A stretch of 64,000 nucleotides of DNA from Stutzerimonas azotifigens (GCF_013522725.1 NZ_JAAMRF010000007.1:248001-312000), one strand, 5' to 3'. Shown: positions 46,943 through 56,170, counted from the stretch's first letter. The notes: generated by a model from the sequence alone, not told the origin. Numbers and translations are program-made.

Positions 46943-48127
46943 ATGCACAACCCAAGCGCCACGCTCCTGATCATAGATGACGACGATGTGGTCCGAGCCA
47001 GTCTGGCGGCCTATCTGGATGACAGTGGATTTCGCGTCCTGCAGGCTGCTAACGGCCCCAAGGGGCTTGAGCTGTTCGATGCCGAGCATCCCGATCTGGT
47101 GATTTGCGACCTGCGCATGCCGCAGATGGATGGCCTCGAACTCATCCGTCTGGTCAGCGAGCGGCAGGCCGACCTGCCGGTGATCGTCGTCTCTGGCGCC
47201 GGTGTGATGAGCGATGCGGTCGAGGCGCTGCGCCTCGGCGCCGCCGACTATCTGATCAAGCCCCTCGAAGACCTGGCCATGCTGGAGCATTCGGTGCGTC
47301 GCGCGCTGGATCGTTCGCGGCTGCGTCTGGAGAACCGCCGCTACCGCGAGCAGCTCGAATCGGCCAACCGCGACCTCCAGGCCAGCCTCAACCTGCTGCA
47401 GGAAGACCAGAACGCCGGGCGTCAGGTGCAGATGAACATGTTGCCGGTCACGCCCTGGGCGGCCGACGCGTTTCATTTCGCTCACCAGATCATCCCGTCG
47501 CTGTACCTGTCGGGCGACTTCGTTGACTACTTCAGGGTCGATGACCGGCGGATCGTCTTCTACCTCGCCGACGTCTCCGGCCATGGCGCGTCCTCGGCAT
47601 TCGTGACGGTGTTGCTCAAGTTCATGACCACCCGGTTGCTCTACGAGTCGCGTCGTAATGGCGTGTTGCGCGAATTCAAGCCGTCCGAGGTGCTTGATCA
47701 CATCAACCGCGGGCTGATCAATTGCAAGCTGGGCAAGCACGTGACGATGCTCGGCGGCGTCATCGACGAAGAGCGCGGCATCCTGCACTACAGCATCGGC
47801 GGGCATCTGCCATTGCCGGTGATGTTCACCAACGGCGGCGGCAGTTACCTGCAGGGCAGGGGGCTACCGGTGGGTTTGTTCAATGAAGCGACCTATGAAG
47901 ACTACGAGCTAGAGCTGCCGGAGTCCTTCAGCCTGACGTTGCTTTCTGATGGCATTCTGGACCTTTTGCCAGGAGAGACACTCAAAGAAAAGGAATCCGC
48001 ACTGCCCGGCCTAATCGCATCCGCGGGCGGCACGCTGGATGGTTTGCGTCGGGTGTTCGGTTTAGCCGATCTTAGGGACATGCCCGACGATATCGCCTTG
48101 CTAGTGTTGAGCAGGAACCTTGCATGA
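46943..48127 (+). CDS. Response regulator with PP2C (SpoIIE-type) phosphatase output
   Basis: A 394-residue two-domain protein. The receiver (about 5-120) has LLIIDDDDVV, the phosphoacceptor Asp in LVICDLRMPQMDG and the Lys in YLIKPLED. A coiled coil (about 125-165) leads to a SpoIIE-like PP2C domain with metal Asp residues in GDFVDYF, VFYLADVSGHGASSAF, LLSDGILDL and MPDDIALLVL. It overlaps the STAS gene by 4 bp, so the phosphatase very likely dephosphorylates that STAS protein. RssB-like in its N-terminal half. Confidence 0.93.
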   Translation: MHNPSATLLIIDDDDVVRASLAAYLDDSGFRVLQAANGPKGLELFDAEHPDLVICDLRMPQMDGLELIRLVSERQADLPVIVVSGAGVMSDAVEALRLGAADYLIKPLEDLAMLEHSVRRALDRSRLRLENRRYREQLESANRDLQASLNLLQEDQNAGRQVQMNMLPVTPWAADAFHFAHQIIPSLYLSGDFVDYFRVDDRRIVFYLADVSGHGASSAFVTVLLKFMTTRLLYESRRNGVLREFKPSEVLDHINRGLINCKLGKHVTMLGGVIDEERGILHYSIGGHLPLPVMFTNGGGSYLQGRGLPVGLFNEATYEDYELELPESFSLTLLSDGILDLLPGETLKEKESALPGLIASAGGTLDGLRRVFGLADLRDMPDDIALLVLSRNLA

Positions 48128-48606
48128 GTACCGGTAAAATCCAGTTCGCCGAACTGGACGGCACCTTCGTCCTGAAGTTCGTCGGCGAAATCCGCCTGAC
48201 GCTCTGCTCGGCGCTGGATGCCACGATCGAAAAGATCTTCACTGCGCTCAACTTCTCGTCGATCGTCATCGATCTGACCGAGACGCGCAGTATCGACAGC
48301 ACGACGCTAGGCCTGCTGGCCAAGCTTTCGATCCTATCGCGGCAAAAGGTTGGCTTGCTGCCCACGGTGGTGACCACCCATGAGGACATCACGCGCCTGC
48401 TGCAATCGATGGGATTCGACCAGGTGTTCAACATCATCGACCGTCCGTTGCCGAGGTCCGAATGCCTGGCTGACCTGCCGACGCAGGACCAATCCGAAGA
48501 GGTGGTCAAGGCGAAAGTGCTGGAGGCCCACCGTATCCTGATGAGCCTCAACGAATCCAACCGCGAGGCCTTCCGTGACCTCGTCAGTGCGCTGGAACGA
48601 ACCTGA
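48124..48606 (+). CDS. STAS-domain anti-sigma factor antagonist
   Basis: A 160-residue STAS protein: the core IVIDLTETRSIDSTTLGLLAKL carries the usual phosphorylatable Ser/Thr turn (SIDSTTLG, about residues 58-65). A C-terminal extension of about 55 residues (EEVVKAKVLEAHRILMSLNES) is helical. Its partner phosphatase is the upstream gene. The kinase or anti-sigma partner is not in the window. Confidence 0.92.
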   Translation: MSTGKIQFAELDGTFVLKFVGEIRLTLCSALDATIEKIFTALNFSSIVIDLTETRSIDSTTLGLLAKLSILSRQKVGLLPTVVTTHEDITRLLQSMGFDQVFNIIDRPLPRSECLADLPTQDQSEEVVKAKVLEAHRILMSLNESNREAFRDLVSALERT

Positions 48607-49533
48607 TCAGGCCTTGCCTGGCAGCAGCGCCTCGAGTTTTTCCTGATCACGTGCGAACTGGCGAATCCCCTCGGCCAGTTTCTCGGTGGCCATCGCATCC
48701 TCGTTCAAGCCCCAACGGAAGCCGCTCTCATCGAGGCTGATACGTGCCTGGGTGCCTTTTGCGGGTGACAGCTTGCGCTCCAGGGTGCCTTGCTCGTCGG
48801 CCAGCTGGCCAAGCAGTTCGGGGCTGATGGTCAGGCGGTCGCAGCCGGCGAGCGCTTCGATCTGGCCGATGTTGCGGAAGCTCGCGCCCATCACCACGGT
48901 GTTGTAGCCGTGGGTCTTGTAGTAGTCGTAGATGCGGCTGACCGACTGTACGCCCGGGTCTTCGGCGCCGACGTAATCGCGGCCCTCGGCCTTCTTGTAC
49001 CAGTCGTAGATGCGGCCAACGAAGGGGGAGATCAGGAACACCCCGGCCTCGGCACAGGCCACTGCCTGGGTAAAGGAGAACAGCAGCGTCAGGTTGGTCT
49101 GGATGCCGGCCTTTTCCAATTGCTCAGCCGCGCGGATGCCTTCCCAGGTGGAGGCGATCTTGATCAGCACGCGGTCACGACCGATGCCCGCCTGCTCATA
49201 TAGACCGATCAGGCGCTCTGCGCGCTGCAGCATCGCCTCGGTGTCGAACGAGAGGCGCGCGTCCACCTCGGTCGATATGCGGCCCGGGATAAGCTTGAGG
49301 ATTTCCTGGCCTACCGCGACGGCGAACAGGTCGCACGCCATGCCGATGTCACCTTCGCAGCGGCTCATGGCAGCCTTCAGGTGGTCGTTGTAGCGGGGCA
49401 GGGAAGCGGCCTTGAGCAGCAGCGACGGGTTGGTGGTGGCGTCGACCGGCTTGAGGCGTTCGATCGCGTCAAGATCGCCAGTGTCGGCAACGACGGTAGT
49501 GTATTGCTTGAGTTGTTCCAGCTTGGAAGTCAT
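48607..49533 (-). CDS. tal: Transaldolase, TalB type
   Basis: Pentose-phosphate pathway enzyme (308 residues; E. coli TalB 317). Features: [31 protein letters not shown] at the N-terminus, with VADTGD and DATTNPSL, the Schiff-base Lys in [13 protein letters not shown] (about residue 131), and [23 protein letters not shown]. It ends directly at the STAS gene's stop, convergent. Confidence 0.96.
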   Translation of the reverse strand: MTSKLEQLKQYTTVVADTGDLDAIERLKPVDATTNPSLLLKAASLPRYNDHLKAAMSRCEGDIGMACDLFAVAVGQEILKLIPGRISTEVDARLSFDTEAMLQRAERLIGLYEQAGIGRDRVLIKIASTWEGIRAAEQLEKAGIQTNLTLLFSFTQAVACAEAGVFLISPFVGRIYDWYKKAEGRDYVGAEDPGVQSVSRIYDYYKTHGYNTVVMGASFRNIGQIEALAGCDRLTISPELLGQLADEQGTLERKLSPAKGTQARISLDESGFRWGLNEDAMATEKLAEGIRQFARDQEKLEALLPGKA

Positions 49534-49672
49534 CGAGGGTGCTCTGTGCTGTGAGTGGCTTGACCTTACCCGACCCGTTCGACCCGCTCAACGGGCGCCG
49601 GATGGGACGCGACTGGGCTTTGATCGGCTCGCATCCTCGGTGTTCCTTGGCGATGCGTTCGGTCGCAGCTTT

Positions 49673-50698
49673 CTAACGACCGTCGAGCAGTCCGATCGCC
49701 TGATCGAACAGCCCCAGCGGGTCGTCGGTCTTGTGTACATCGACGGAAAGTAGCTGACGAAAGCGCCGCGCGCCGGGAAATCCCTGGGCGAGACCCAGTA
49801 CGTGACGGGTGATGTGGTGCATCGAGCCACCTTCTGCCAGGTGGCGCTCGATGTAGGGACGCAGACGTTCCAGGGCTTGCGTGCGGCTGATGACCGGCGA
49901 GCTGCTACCGAACACGCGCTGGTCAACTTCCGCCAGCAGATACGGGTTCTGATAGGCCTCACGCCCCAGCATCACACCGTCGAAGCGCTGCAAATGCTCG
50001 GCGCACTGTTCGAGCGTCTTGATGCCACCGTTGAGAATGATTTCGAGGTCCGGAAAGTCCGCCTTGAGTTGTGCGGCCACGTCGTAGCGCAGGGGCGGTA
50101 CTTCGCGATTTTCCTTCGGCGAGAGGCCCTCGAGGATAGCGATCCGCGCGTGCACGGTGAAGCTGCGGCAGCCGGCCTCGCTGATCTGGCCAACGAAGTC
50201 CCGCAGCTGCGCGTAGCTGTCGCGGCCATTGATGCCGATCCGGTGCTTGACCGTGACCTCGATGTCCACCGCGTCGCGCATCGCCGCCACGCACTCGGCC
50301 ACCAGCGCGGGGTGCGCCATCAGGCAGGCACCGATCATGTTGTTCTGTACGCGGTCGCTGGGACAGCCAACGTTGAGGTTGACCTCATCGTAACCCGCGT
50401 CCTCGGCCATCCGCGCGCAGCGCGCCAGCTCGCCCGGCACGCTGCCGCCGAGCTGAAGCGCGAGAGGGTGTTCGGTCTCGTCGTGGCGCAGAAAACGCGG
50501 CGCATCGCCGTTGAGCAGCGCGCCGCTGGTGACCATCTCGGTGTAGAGCAACGCGTGTCTGGATAGCAGCCGCAGGAAAAACCGGCAATGGCGGTCCGTC
50601 CAGTCCATCATCGGGGCGACGGAGAAGCGGCGGGATGGGGTATCCGGCGTGGTTTCTGGCTTTGAGGCTCTTTCTACGGGGCTCTGCGCTTGTCTCAT
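49673..50698 (-). CDS. dusA: tRNA-dihydrouridine(20/20a) synthase
   Basis: FMN enzyme that reduces U20/U20a of tRNA (341 residues). Features: FSVAPMMDWTDRHCRFFLR (N-terminal FMN site), LQLGGSVPGELA, VNLNVGCPSDRVQ with the catalytic Cys, VTVKHRIGI and ILNGGIKTLEQ. Start ATG 50698; the first ~25 residues are poorly conserved and Ala/Pro/Thr-rich. The 5' end of dusA is a known attachment site for integrative elements, and a broken integrase gene lies immediately upstream here. Confidence 0.95.
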   Translation of the reverse strand: MRQAQSPVERASKPETTPDTPSRRFSVAPMMDWTDRHCRFFLRLLSRHALLYTEMVTSGALLNGDAPRFLRHDETEHPLALQLGGSVPGELARCARMAEDAGYDEVNLNVGCPSDRVQNNMIGACLMAHPALVAECVAAMRDAVDIEVTVKHRIGINGRDSYAQLRDFVGQISEAGCRSFTVHARIAILEGLSPKENREVPPLRYDVAAQLKADFPDLEIILNGGIKTLEQCAEHLQRFDGVMLGREAYQNPYLLAEVDQRVFGSSSPVISRTQALERLRPYIERHLAEGGSMHHITRHVLGLAQGFPGARRFRQLLSVDVHKTDDPLGLFDQAIGLLDGR

Positions 50699-50741
50699 TT
50701 ACTACCATTTCCTGCCGTTTTCGCTTATTTCTGAAGGCGCG

Positions 50742-50779
50742 TTGCTACAATGTAGCAAGTCGTTCCGGCCATGTAGCAA
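50742..50779. repeat. TGTAGCAA inverted/direct repeats upstream of the integrase remnant
   Basis: TTGCTACA-A-TGTAGCAA (50742-50758) is a perfect 8-bp inverted repeat, and a third TGTAGCAA sits at 50772-50779, just before the ATG of the integrase remnant. Could be a repressor operator or recombinase arm sites. Confidence 0.5.
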
Positions 50780-50784
50780 AAGCA

Positions 50785-51040
50785 ATGGGCACCATCACAA
50801 CACGCAAGCGCAAGGACGGGTCGTCCCGGTATACCGCGCAGATACGCATCATGCAGAAGGGCGTGACAGTTTACACGGTGAGCCAGACATTTTGATCGCC
50901 AACCTACCGCGCGGGTATTAAAGAAAACGTGAGACGGAAATGGCTTAGCCCGAGCGATAGCAAAGGCGAACCGTGGCTGGGCGAGAAAACTCGGAGATAA
51001 CAGCCAGGCTCTGGTCCAATACGGCAACCGCTACATGTAA
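50785..51040 (+). pseudogene. Broken tyrosine-recombinase (integrase) gene, 5' fragment
   Basis: The ATG at 50785 opens MGTITTRKRKDGSSRYTAQ, continuing IRIMQKGVTVYTVSQTF, the characteristic beginning of a group of tyrosine integrases, then hits TGA at 50893. After a one-base shift the family sequence resumes (DRQPTARVLKKT, stop, GNGLARAIAKANRG, SQALVQYGNRYM) and ends. The arm-binding domain is thus recognisable but frameshifted and interrupted, and no catalytic domain follows. It is divergent from dusA by 86 bp, the position of integrases in dusA-specific islands. Confidence 0.75.
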
Positions 51041-51123
51041 GAGGGCGGATCAGGCGTAGACGGTTAACAAAGATCTCGCGCACAGCGTGCCGCGCTTGCT
51101 TGCTGTAACAAAGCCAGCTGGGG

Positions 51124-51441
51124 CTACGACATCGATCCGACTGCAATGCCTGCCTGACACTCGGCGACTGCTGCGCTACGCAAGATGGTGCTGTCAGCAA
51201 AAGCAGGAGCGATCAAGACGGTCGGCGCTGGACGACCTAGATTGGTACTGACCTCGGCGAGATGCATGACCAGCGTAAGCAGCAGATCGAGATGGTCAAG
51301 GTGGTTGGGTTCGTCCTGTTTCTCGGCCGTGCCAGGAAGAGAATACCCCTGTACGAAAGCCGGCAGGCTCCCTTGATTATGGATAAGAAGAGCCCTGCCC
51401 AGAAACATGCAATGACGTCTGGTGCTATATGCCTGAGGCAT
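51124..51441 (-). CDS. Hypothetical protein in accessory DNA
   Basis: A 105-residue frame starting MPQAYSTRRHCMFLGRALLI. It has protein-like composition (DEPNHLDHLDLLLTLVMHLAEV, GRPAPTVLIAPAFADSTIL), unlike the shadow frames here, but no family is recognised. It may be a fragment of an integrative-element gene. The ribosome site is unclear. Neighbouring stretches 51041-51123 and 51457-51600 hold nothing I recognise. Confidence 0.35.
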   Translation of the reverse strand: MPQAYSTRRHCMFLGRALLIHNQGSLPAFVQGYSLPGTAEKQDEPNHLDHLDLLLTLVMHLAEVSTNLGRPAPTVLIAPAFADSTILRSAAVAECQAGIAVGSMS

Positions 51442-51600
51442 GGTTGAGTCCTTCAATCCATGCCTAGGGTTGCGCGTTATTTACTTGCGCATGCCACTCC
51501 CTCGAGATCGAGAAACTGCATCTCCGGACAATAACAGTTGCGCACGTCTTGGGAAAGTGCTGTCAGGGTGGCGACTTAGTGCTGGAATTGCTCTTGTAGT

Positions 51601-52476
51601 TTACAGATCGGGATAGTCGAGTATTTTTACTTGAGGTCTCTTGATGATTATCCCTATAGACGTTATCAGGAAGTCTCCGAATCTCAGCTTTAAGTGTGGA
51701 TTGTGCTTGTATGGTGGCATGTCTGCAAAGTAGTCAAGTGGATGGGTGCCATAGTTCCAATCCATATCCTCGACAATATGCCCTTGATTTCTCAGTTTTG
51801 ACACTAACTGCTCTATATCCTTTTTCCTATATAGAACCGTGTCGCCGGTCTCGATAGTTTCATCGTTTGAGCAGGCATTGAACTCTGTTGTGTGTACTGC
51901 AACGCCGCCGGGCTTAAGTACCTTCATTGCGTTGCAGACGAAATCAATTCCATGCTCAAGGCTGCCTAGATGCTCAAAAGCACACGATGACCATGTGAAG
52001 TCGAAATGCCCTTCAAATTCAGGCGGTATGGAATTCATATTGGCAAATTGGAAATTGACGAGACTATTAAATTTTTCGGCAGGGCAAAGTCCACGCTGAT
52101 TGAGTGCTGCCTTATTCGCAGCGTGCTCGTTATTTTTCAGCCAGCCTTTTTCCTGAGCGCTTTTCGTATCCAGATCGGTAGCTAATATTTTGGTCCCTTT
52201 GGATGCGAAAACGGAGGCTAATGGTTCTGTTCCCACAGCAAACCCAAGGCCGGCCATTCCAGGCTTTAGGAAACCAAGGGAGTCGAGGGATTCGCAGATG
52301 AATACCCATTCCCAGACCTTTCGGTGCATGTGTCCGGATTCGCCGAATATTGCCGCCCACTTCTGGAATTGTTCGGAGGCAAGCTTTTCCTGAGTGCAGA
52401 GCTGAGATCTCACGATTTCTTCCTTAAGTTGTGATTCATCTGAGTAAAACATCTGAACTGATAGGTAATAGTTCAT
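51601..52476 (-). CDS. SAM-dependent methyltransferase, AT-rich cargo gene
   Basis: A 291-residue class I methyltransferase. GMAGLGFAVGTEPLASVFA (about residues 73-91) is the SAM-binding glycine loop, ILATDLD the acidic end of strand 2, and FDFTWSSCAFEHLGSLEHGIDF with VLKPGGVAVHTTEF the methyltransferase-11 core. The gene is plainly richer in A and T than its neighbours and uses many A/T-ending codons, a sign of transfer. Such enzymes are common in surface-polysaccharide loci, but no such genes adjoin it. A second ATG at 52455 is possible. Confidence 0.75.
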   Translation of the reverse strand: MNYYLSVQMFYSDESQLKEEIVRSQLCTQEKLASEQFQKWAAIFGESGHMHRKVWEWVFICESLDSLGFLKPGMAGLGFAVGTEPLASVFASKGTKILATDLDTKSAQEKGWLKNNEHAANKAALNQRGLCPAEKFNSLVNFQFANMNSIPPEFEGHFDFTWSSCAFEHLGSLEHGIDFVCNAMKVLKPGGVAVHTTEFNACSNDETIETGDTVLYRKKDIEQLVSKLRNQGHIVEDMDWNYGTHPLDYFADMPPYKHNPHLKLRFGDFLITSIGIIIKRPQVKILDYPDL

Positions 52477-52639
52477 CGCGTTTGCTTTTGGCCTTTCCGC
52501 CTATCGCGGGCTTCGGTCCATGCTGTACTCGAAGTCAGTATCGTCAGGGTATTGAGCAAGAGACCCTACCTCCACCTGCTGGTGGAGGTCAGCAGCGATG
52601 GAGAGGGGTAGCTTGTACGCCCCTCATATGTATAGATGA

Positions 52640-53300
52640 TGCTGAGCGACTGAAGGGAACCTAGATGGCGGAGCATCAGCATCGATACCGGAGGCGTCCA
52701 GGCGCGCAAGATCCTCGACCGGCTCATCGCCGAGGATCCGCGCTCGGCGAGCGAGCGCAGCCCGTATTCTGGAGAGCGATCCAGATCACCGCGACTTGTT
52801 CCTGATCGTGGAACAGGCGGCGAACGACCAGTTCACGTTGTGCTACTCGCGTCGAAGAGCGCGCGGCTGGTGCTGGATCTATAGGAAATCCCGTGCGCTG
52901 AAGGTGTGGCGAACCGAGCAGGAACAGCGGTTCGATCCGGCCGGTGGCGTCCACCGCAGCCTGCCGATGCCCAGGCTGCCGAGTATCGGCAGGCTCATCA
53001 CGGCTGGATTTAGCGTCCGGTAACCCGAAGACCTGCCAGGCCGTTGCGCTGATACTGATACGTCCACGCCAACGTCGGGCGAGGGCGGATATGAGGTTTC
53101 CCGCTCGACGAGGCCTTCACCACCAGGGCCATCGGCAAGAAACGACGATAGGGCAGCGAGGTGATTGCCTTCGTCAAGTTCACCGAGGTGTCCATCGCCA
53201 AGTTGTAATGAGGACGGTTCGATAGCGATACCTGGCCGTTCTGCCTGCCGGATCCGAAGGCAGCACCGTTTTCGGTCCACTCGGCCTTCAGTCCATCGCA
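52640..53300. other. Degenerate accessory sequence
   Basis: GC-rich again but without an intact gene. On the plus strand a protein-like stretch (SISTGGVQARKILDRLIAE from about 52676) continues after a one-base shift as HRDLFLIVEQAANDQFTLCY up to a stop near 53023. On the minus strand another stretch (HYNLAMDTSVNLTKAITSLP, about 53220-53010) looks protein-like. Neither has a recognisable family or a good start, so I read them as decayed gene fragments. Confidence 0.4.
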
Positions 53301-53416
53301 TCGAGATAACCGGCCGTTATCTCCGCATCATCAGCTTTCATTAGGCGTCGCCATGGGGCGTTTCCTACAGTGCTGCGACAAGCCTGCTCGCAGGTGCCAC
53401 TGAAGAGGACACGTCC

Positions 53417-54415
53417 ATGCGGTTGATCCAGTTCGAGAATAGGCAGGGCCAGCGTCAGGTCGGGCTGATTGGCGAGCCGCGCATCGAGGTGTTGCGTGGG
53501 GTGCGCAGCACCCGTGAGTTGGCACTGTCGGCGATCGCCGCCAAGTCGAGCCTGGCCGACCATGTCCGCACGCTGCAACGCGAGACGGGGCCGATCTATC
53601 GGGACGTGCTGGATGCCGGGTTGGTGCTGCCGCCGCTGGATCATGACGACCCGGCCCATTGCCTGGTGAGCGGCACGGGCCTGACCCATCTGGGCAGCGC
53701 CGCGACGCGGGACAAGATGCATCAGCAGCCTGCGGCACAGGAGGAGGACACGCTCACCGACAGCATGCAGATGTTCCGCTGGGGCATGCAGGGCGGCAGG
53801 CCAGGCGCCGGGTGCGTCGGGGCGCAGCCGGAATGGTTCTACAAGGGCGATGGCAGCATCGTGGTGCGACCGGGCGCTGATCTGCCGGTGCCCGATTTTG
53901 CCGAGGACTTCGGCGAGGAACCCGAACTGACCGGCCTGTATGTGATAGGTGACGACCGTCGCCCTTATCGGCTGGGATACGCCCTGGGCAACGAATTTTC
54001 CGATCACGTACTCGAACGCAAGAATTATCTGTACCTCGCGCACTCCAAACTGCGCTTCTGCTCATTCGGCCCGGAATTGCGTGTCGGGCAGCTGCCCGCG
54101 CACCTTGCCGGCATCAGCCGTATTCGGCGGGGTGGACAGGTGCTCTGGGAGAAAGAGTTTCTCTCCGGCGAGGAAAATATGTGCCACAGCCTGGAGAACC
54201 TCGAGTACCACCATTTCAAATACGCGCAGTTCCTTAGGCCGGGCGATGTGCATGTGCATTTTTTCGGGACGGCTACGCTGTCCTTTGCCGATGGCGTCAA
54301 GGCGCAGCCGGGTGATCGCTTCGAGGTCAGTCTCGACGCCTTTGGCGCTCCATTGATCAATGGCATTCGCGTGCATCAGGCCGGCATCGCGCCGGGCGAG
54401 GTGAGCGCGCTCTGA
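53417..54415 (+). CDS. AraD1-family (FAH superfamily) dehydratase/hydrolase
   Basis: A 332-residue member of the fumarylacetoacetate-hydrolase fold, of the AraD1/GguC type linked to non-phosphorylative pentose-acid breakdown (2-keto-3-deoxy-pentonate dehydratase). Features: LVSGTGLTHLGSAATRDKMH, FYKGDGSIVVRPGADLPVP, YALGNEFSDHVLERKNYLYLAHSK with the metal-binding Glu region, and GEENMCHSLENLEYHHFKYAQFL. It lies 87 bp before an aldehyde dehydrogenase gene; together they would turn a 2-keto-3-deoxy acid into 2-oxoglutarate. Substrate inferred from context. Confidence 0.82.
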   Translation: MRLIQFENRQGQRQVGLIGEPRIEVLRGVRSTRELALSAIAAKSSLADHVRTLQRETGPIYRDVLDAGLVLPPLDHDDPAHCLVSGTGLTHLGSAATRDKMHQQPAAQEEDTLTDSMQMFRWGMQGGRPGAGCVGAQPEWFYKGDGSIVVRPGADLPVPDFAEDFGEEPELTGLYVIGDDRRPYRLGYALGNEFSDHVLERKNYLYLAHSKLRFCSFGPELRVGQLPAHLAGISRIRRGGQVLWEKEFLSGEENMCHSLENLEYHHFKYAQFLRPGDVHVHFFGTATLSFADGVKAQPGDRFEVSLDAFGAPLINGIRVHQAGIAPGEVSAL

Positions 54416-54502
54416 GCCATCGCCTCATCTCAGCGCCTGGTACGGCGTTGATCGGTTTCCAATTACGGAGGCCTCGATCCTCAACCAGACAAGGAGATAC
54501 CC

Positions 54503-56083
54503 ATGACCGATATCCTCGGCCACAACTACATCGCCGGCGGGCGCAGTGCCACTGGCACCGCCACTCTTCAAAGCCTCGACGCCAGCACGGGCGAAGCCTT
54601 GCCTTACGAATTTCATCAGGCGACCGAGGACGAGGTGAACGCCGCTGCCGAGGCCGCCGCCGCTGCCTATCCGGTTTACCGCGCATTGCCTGCCGAATTG
54701 CGCGCGGCATTTCTCGACGCCATAGCTGACGAACTCGACGCGCTTGGCGAGGATTTCGTCGCGCTGGTCTGCCGCGAAACCGCATTGCCGACCGGCCGCA
54801 TCCAGGGCGAGCGCGGGCGTACCAGCGGCCAGATGCGATTGTTCGCCAAGGTGCTGCGCCGTGGCGATTTCCTGGGCGCGCGCATCGACCGTGCGCAACC
54901 CGAGCGCAGGCCGCTGCCACGCCCGGACCTGCGTCAGTGCCGCATGGGGCTGGGGCCGGTCGCGGTGTTCGGCGCCAGTAATTTCCCGCTGGCGTTTTCC
55001 ACCGCCGGTGGCGATACCGCCGCAGCCCTTGCGGCAGGATGTCCGGTAGTGTTCAAGGCGCACAGCGGGCACATGGTGACGGCCGAATGCGTGGCCGACG
55101 CGATCATTCGCGCGGCTGAAAAAACCGGCATGCCCAAGGGCGTCTTCAACATGATCTACGGCGCAGGCGTCGGCGAGTGGCTGGTCAAGCATCCGGCGAT
55201 CCAGGCGGTGGGCTTCACCGGTTCGCTGCGCGGCGGTCGCGCGCTGTGCGACATGGCAGCCGCCCGCGCGCAGCCGATTCCGGTGTTCGCCGAGATGTCC
55301 AGCATCAACCCGGTGCTGTTGATGCCCGAGGCGCTTAAGCAGCGCGGCGATCTCATCGCCAACGAGCTGACGGCCTCGGTGGTACTGGGGTGCGGTCAGT
55401 TCTGTACCAACCCGGGGCTGGTCATCGGTATGCGTTCGCCCGAGCTCACGCGTTTCCTGGAGAAACTGGCGGGCTTCATGGCCGACCAGCCGGCCCAGGC
55501 GATGCTCAACGCCGGCACGCTGGACAGCTACCGCAAGGGTCTTGCCCATCTGCGCGGACAACCTGGCATTACGCATCTGGTCGGTCAGGAGCAGCAGGGG
55601 AACCAGGCGCAGCCGCAGCTCTTCAAGGCGGACGCGCGTTTGCTGATCGAGGGTGAGGAGTTGCTGCAGGAGGAAATCTTCGGCCCCGCCACGGTGGTGG
55701 TCGAGGTAGCCGACCGGGCCGAACTAATACGCGCGCTGCAAGGGTTGCGTGGCCAGTTGACGGCAACGCTGATCGCCGAAACGGTCGATCTGGCTGACAG
55801 CGCCGATCTGGTGGCGCTGCTCGAGCAGAAGGTCGGACGGCTGTTGCTCAATGGCTACCCGACCGGCGTCGAAGTCTGCGACGCAATGGTGCATGGCGGG
55901 CCGTACCCTGCGACATCCGATCCGCGTGGTACTTCGGTAGGAACTCTGGCCATCGACCGATTCCTGCGTCCGGTGTGCTATCAGAACTTCCCCGATGAGC
56001 TATTGCCCGATGCGCTCAAGAATGCCAATCCGTTGGGCATCCACCGCCTGGTGGACGGTGAGACGACACGGGCAGCGCTCTAA
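54503..56083 (+). CDS. Aldehyde dehydrogenase (2-oxoglutarate semialdehyde type)
   Basis: A 526-residue NADP-type aldehyde dehydrogenase of the 2,5-dioxovalerate dehydrogenase group. Features: FGASNFPLAFSTAGGDTAAALAAG, cofactor-site KAHSGH in place of KP[AS]E, GFTGSLRGGRAL, FAEMSSINPVL with the general-base Glu, and the catalytic Cys in LGCGQFCTNPG. The group oxidises 2-oxoglutarate semialdehyde from sugar acids or hydroxyproline. AAGGAG lies upstream of ATG 54503. Last gene of the AraD1-ALDH pair, closed by a strong terminator. Confidence 0.9.
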   Translation: MTDILGHNYIAGGRSATGTATLQSLDASTGEALPYEFHQATEDEVNAAAEAAAAAYPVYRALPAELRAAFLDAIADELDALGEDFVALVCRETALPTGRIQGERGRTSGQMRLFAKVLRRGDFLGARIDRAQPERRPLPRPDLRQCRMGLGPVAVFGASNFPLAFSTAGGDTAAALAAGCPVVFKAHSGHMVTAECVADAIIRAAEKTGMPKGVFNMIYGAGVGEWLVKHPAIQAVGFTGSLRGGRALCDMAAARAQPIPVFAEMSSINPVLLMPEALKQRGDLIANELTASVVLGCGQFCTNPGLVIGMRSPELTRFLEKLAGFMADQPAQAMLNAGTLDSYRKGLAHLRGQPGITHLVGQEQQGNQAQPQLFKADARLLIEGEELLQEEIFGPATVVVEVADRAELIRALQGLRGQLTATLIAETVDLADSADLVALLEQKVGRLLLNGYPTGVEVCDAMVHGGPYPATSDPRGTSVGTLAIDRFLRPVCYQNFPDELLPDALKNANPLGIHRLVDGETTRAAL

Positions 56084-56102
56084 GAACTCGGGCGGTATGC
56101 AG

Positions 56103-56128
56103 GGCCCGCAGGTATGCGGGCCTTTTTT
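56103..56128 (+). terminator. Terminator of the AraD1-ALDH unit
   Basis: GGCCCGC-AGGTAT-GCGGGCC followed by TTTTTT, 20 bp after the dehydrogenase stop. Confidence 0.95.
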
Positions 56129-56170
56129 GAGAACCGGGTGGCAGGCGTGCCAGGGTTCCGCTGACAGGTT

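Noticed and set aside
52879..53301. 140-residue minus-strand frame as a gene
   Set aside because: Only part looks protein-like, there is no good start, and it lies in DNA with other decayed fragments; kept as degenerate sequence.
50700..53416. A second copy of the dusA 5' attachment sequence marking the far end of the island
   Set aside because: I looked for the APMMDWTDRHC coding sequence on both strands and saw no repeat, so the island border is not defined.
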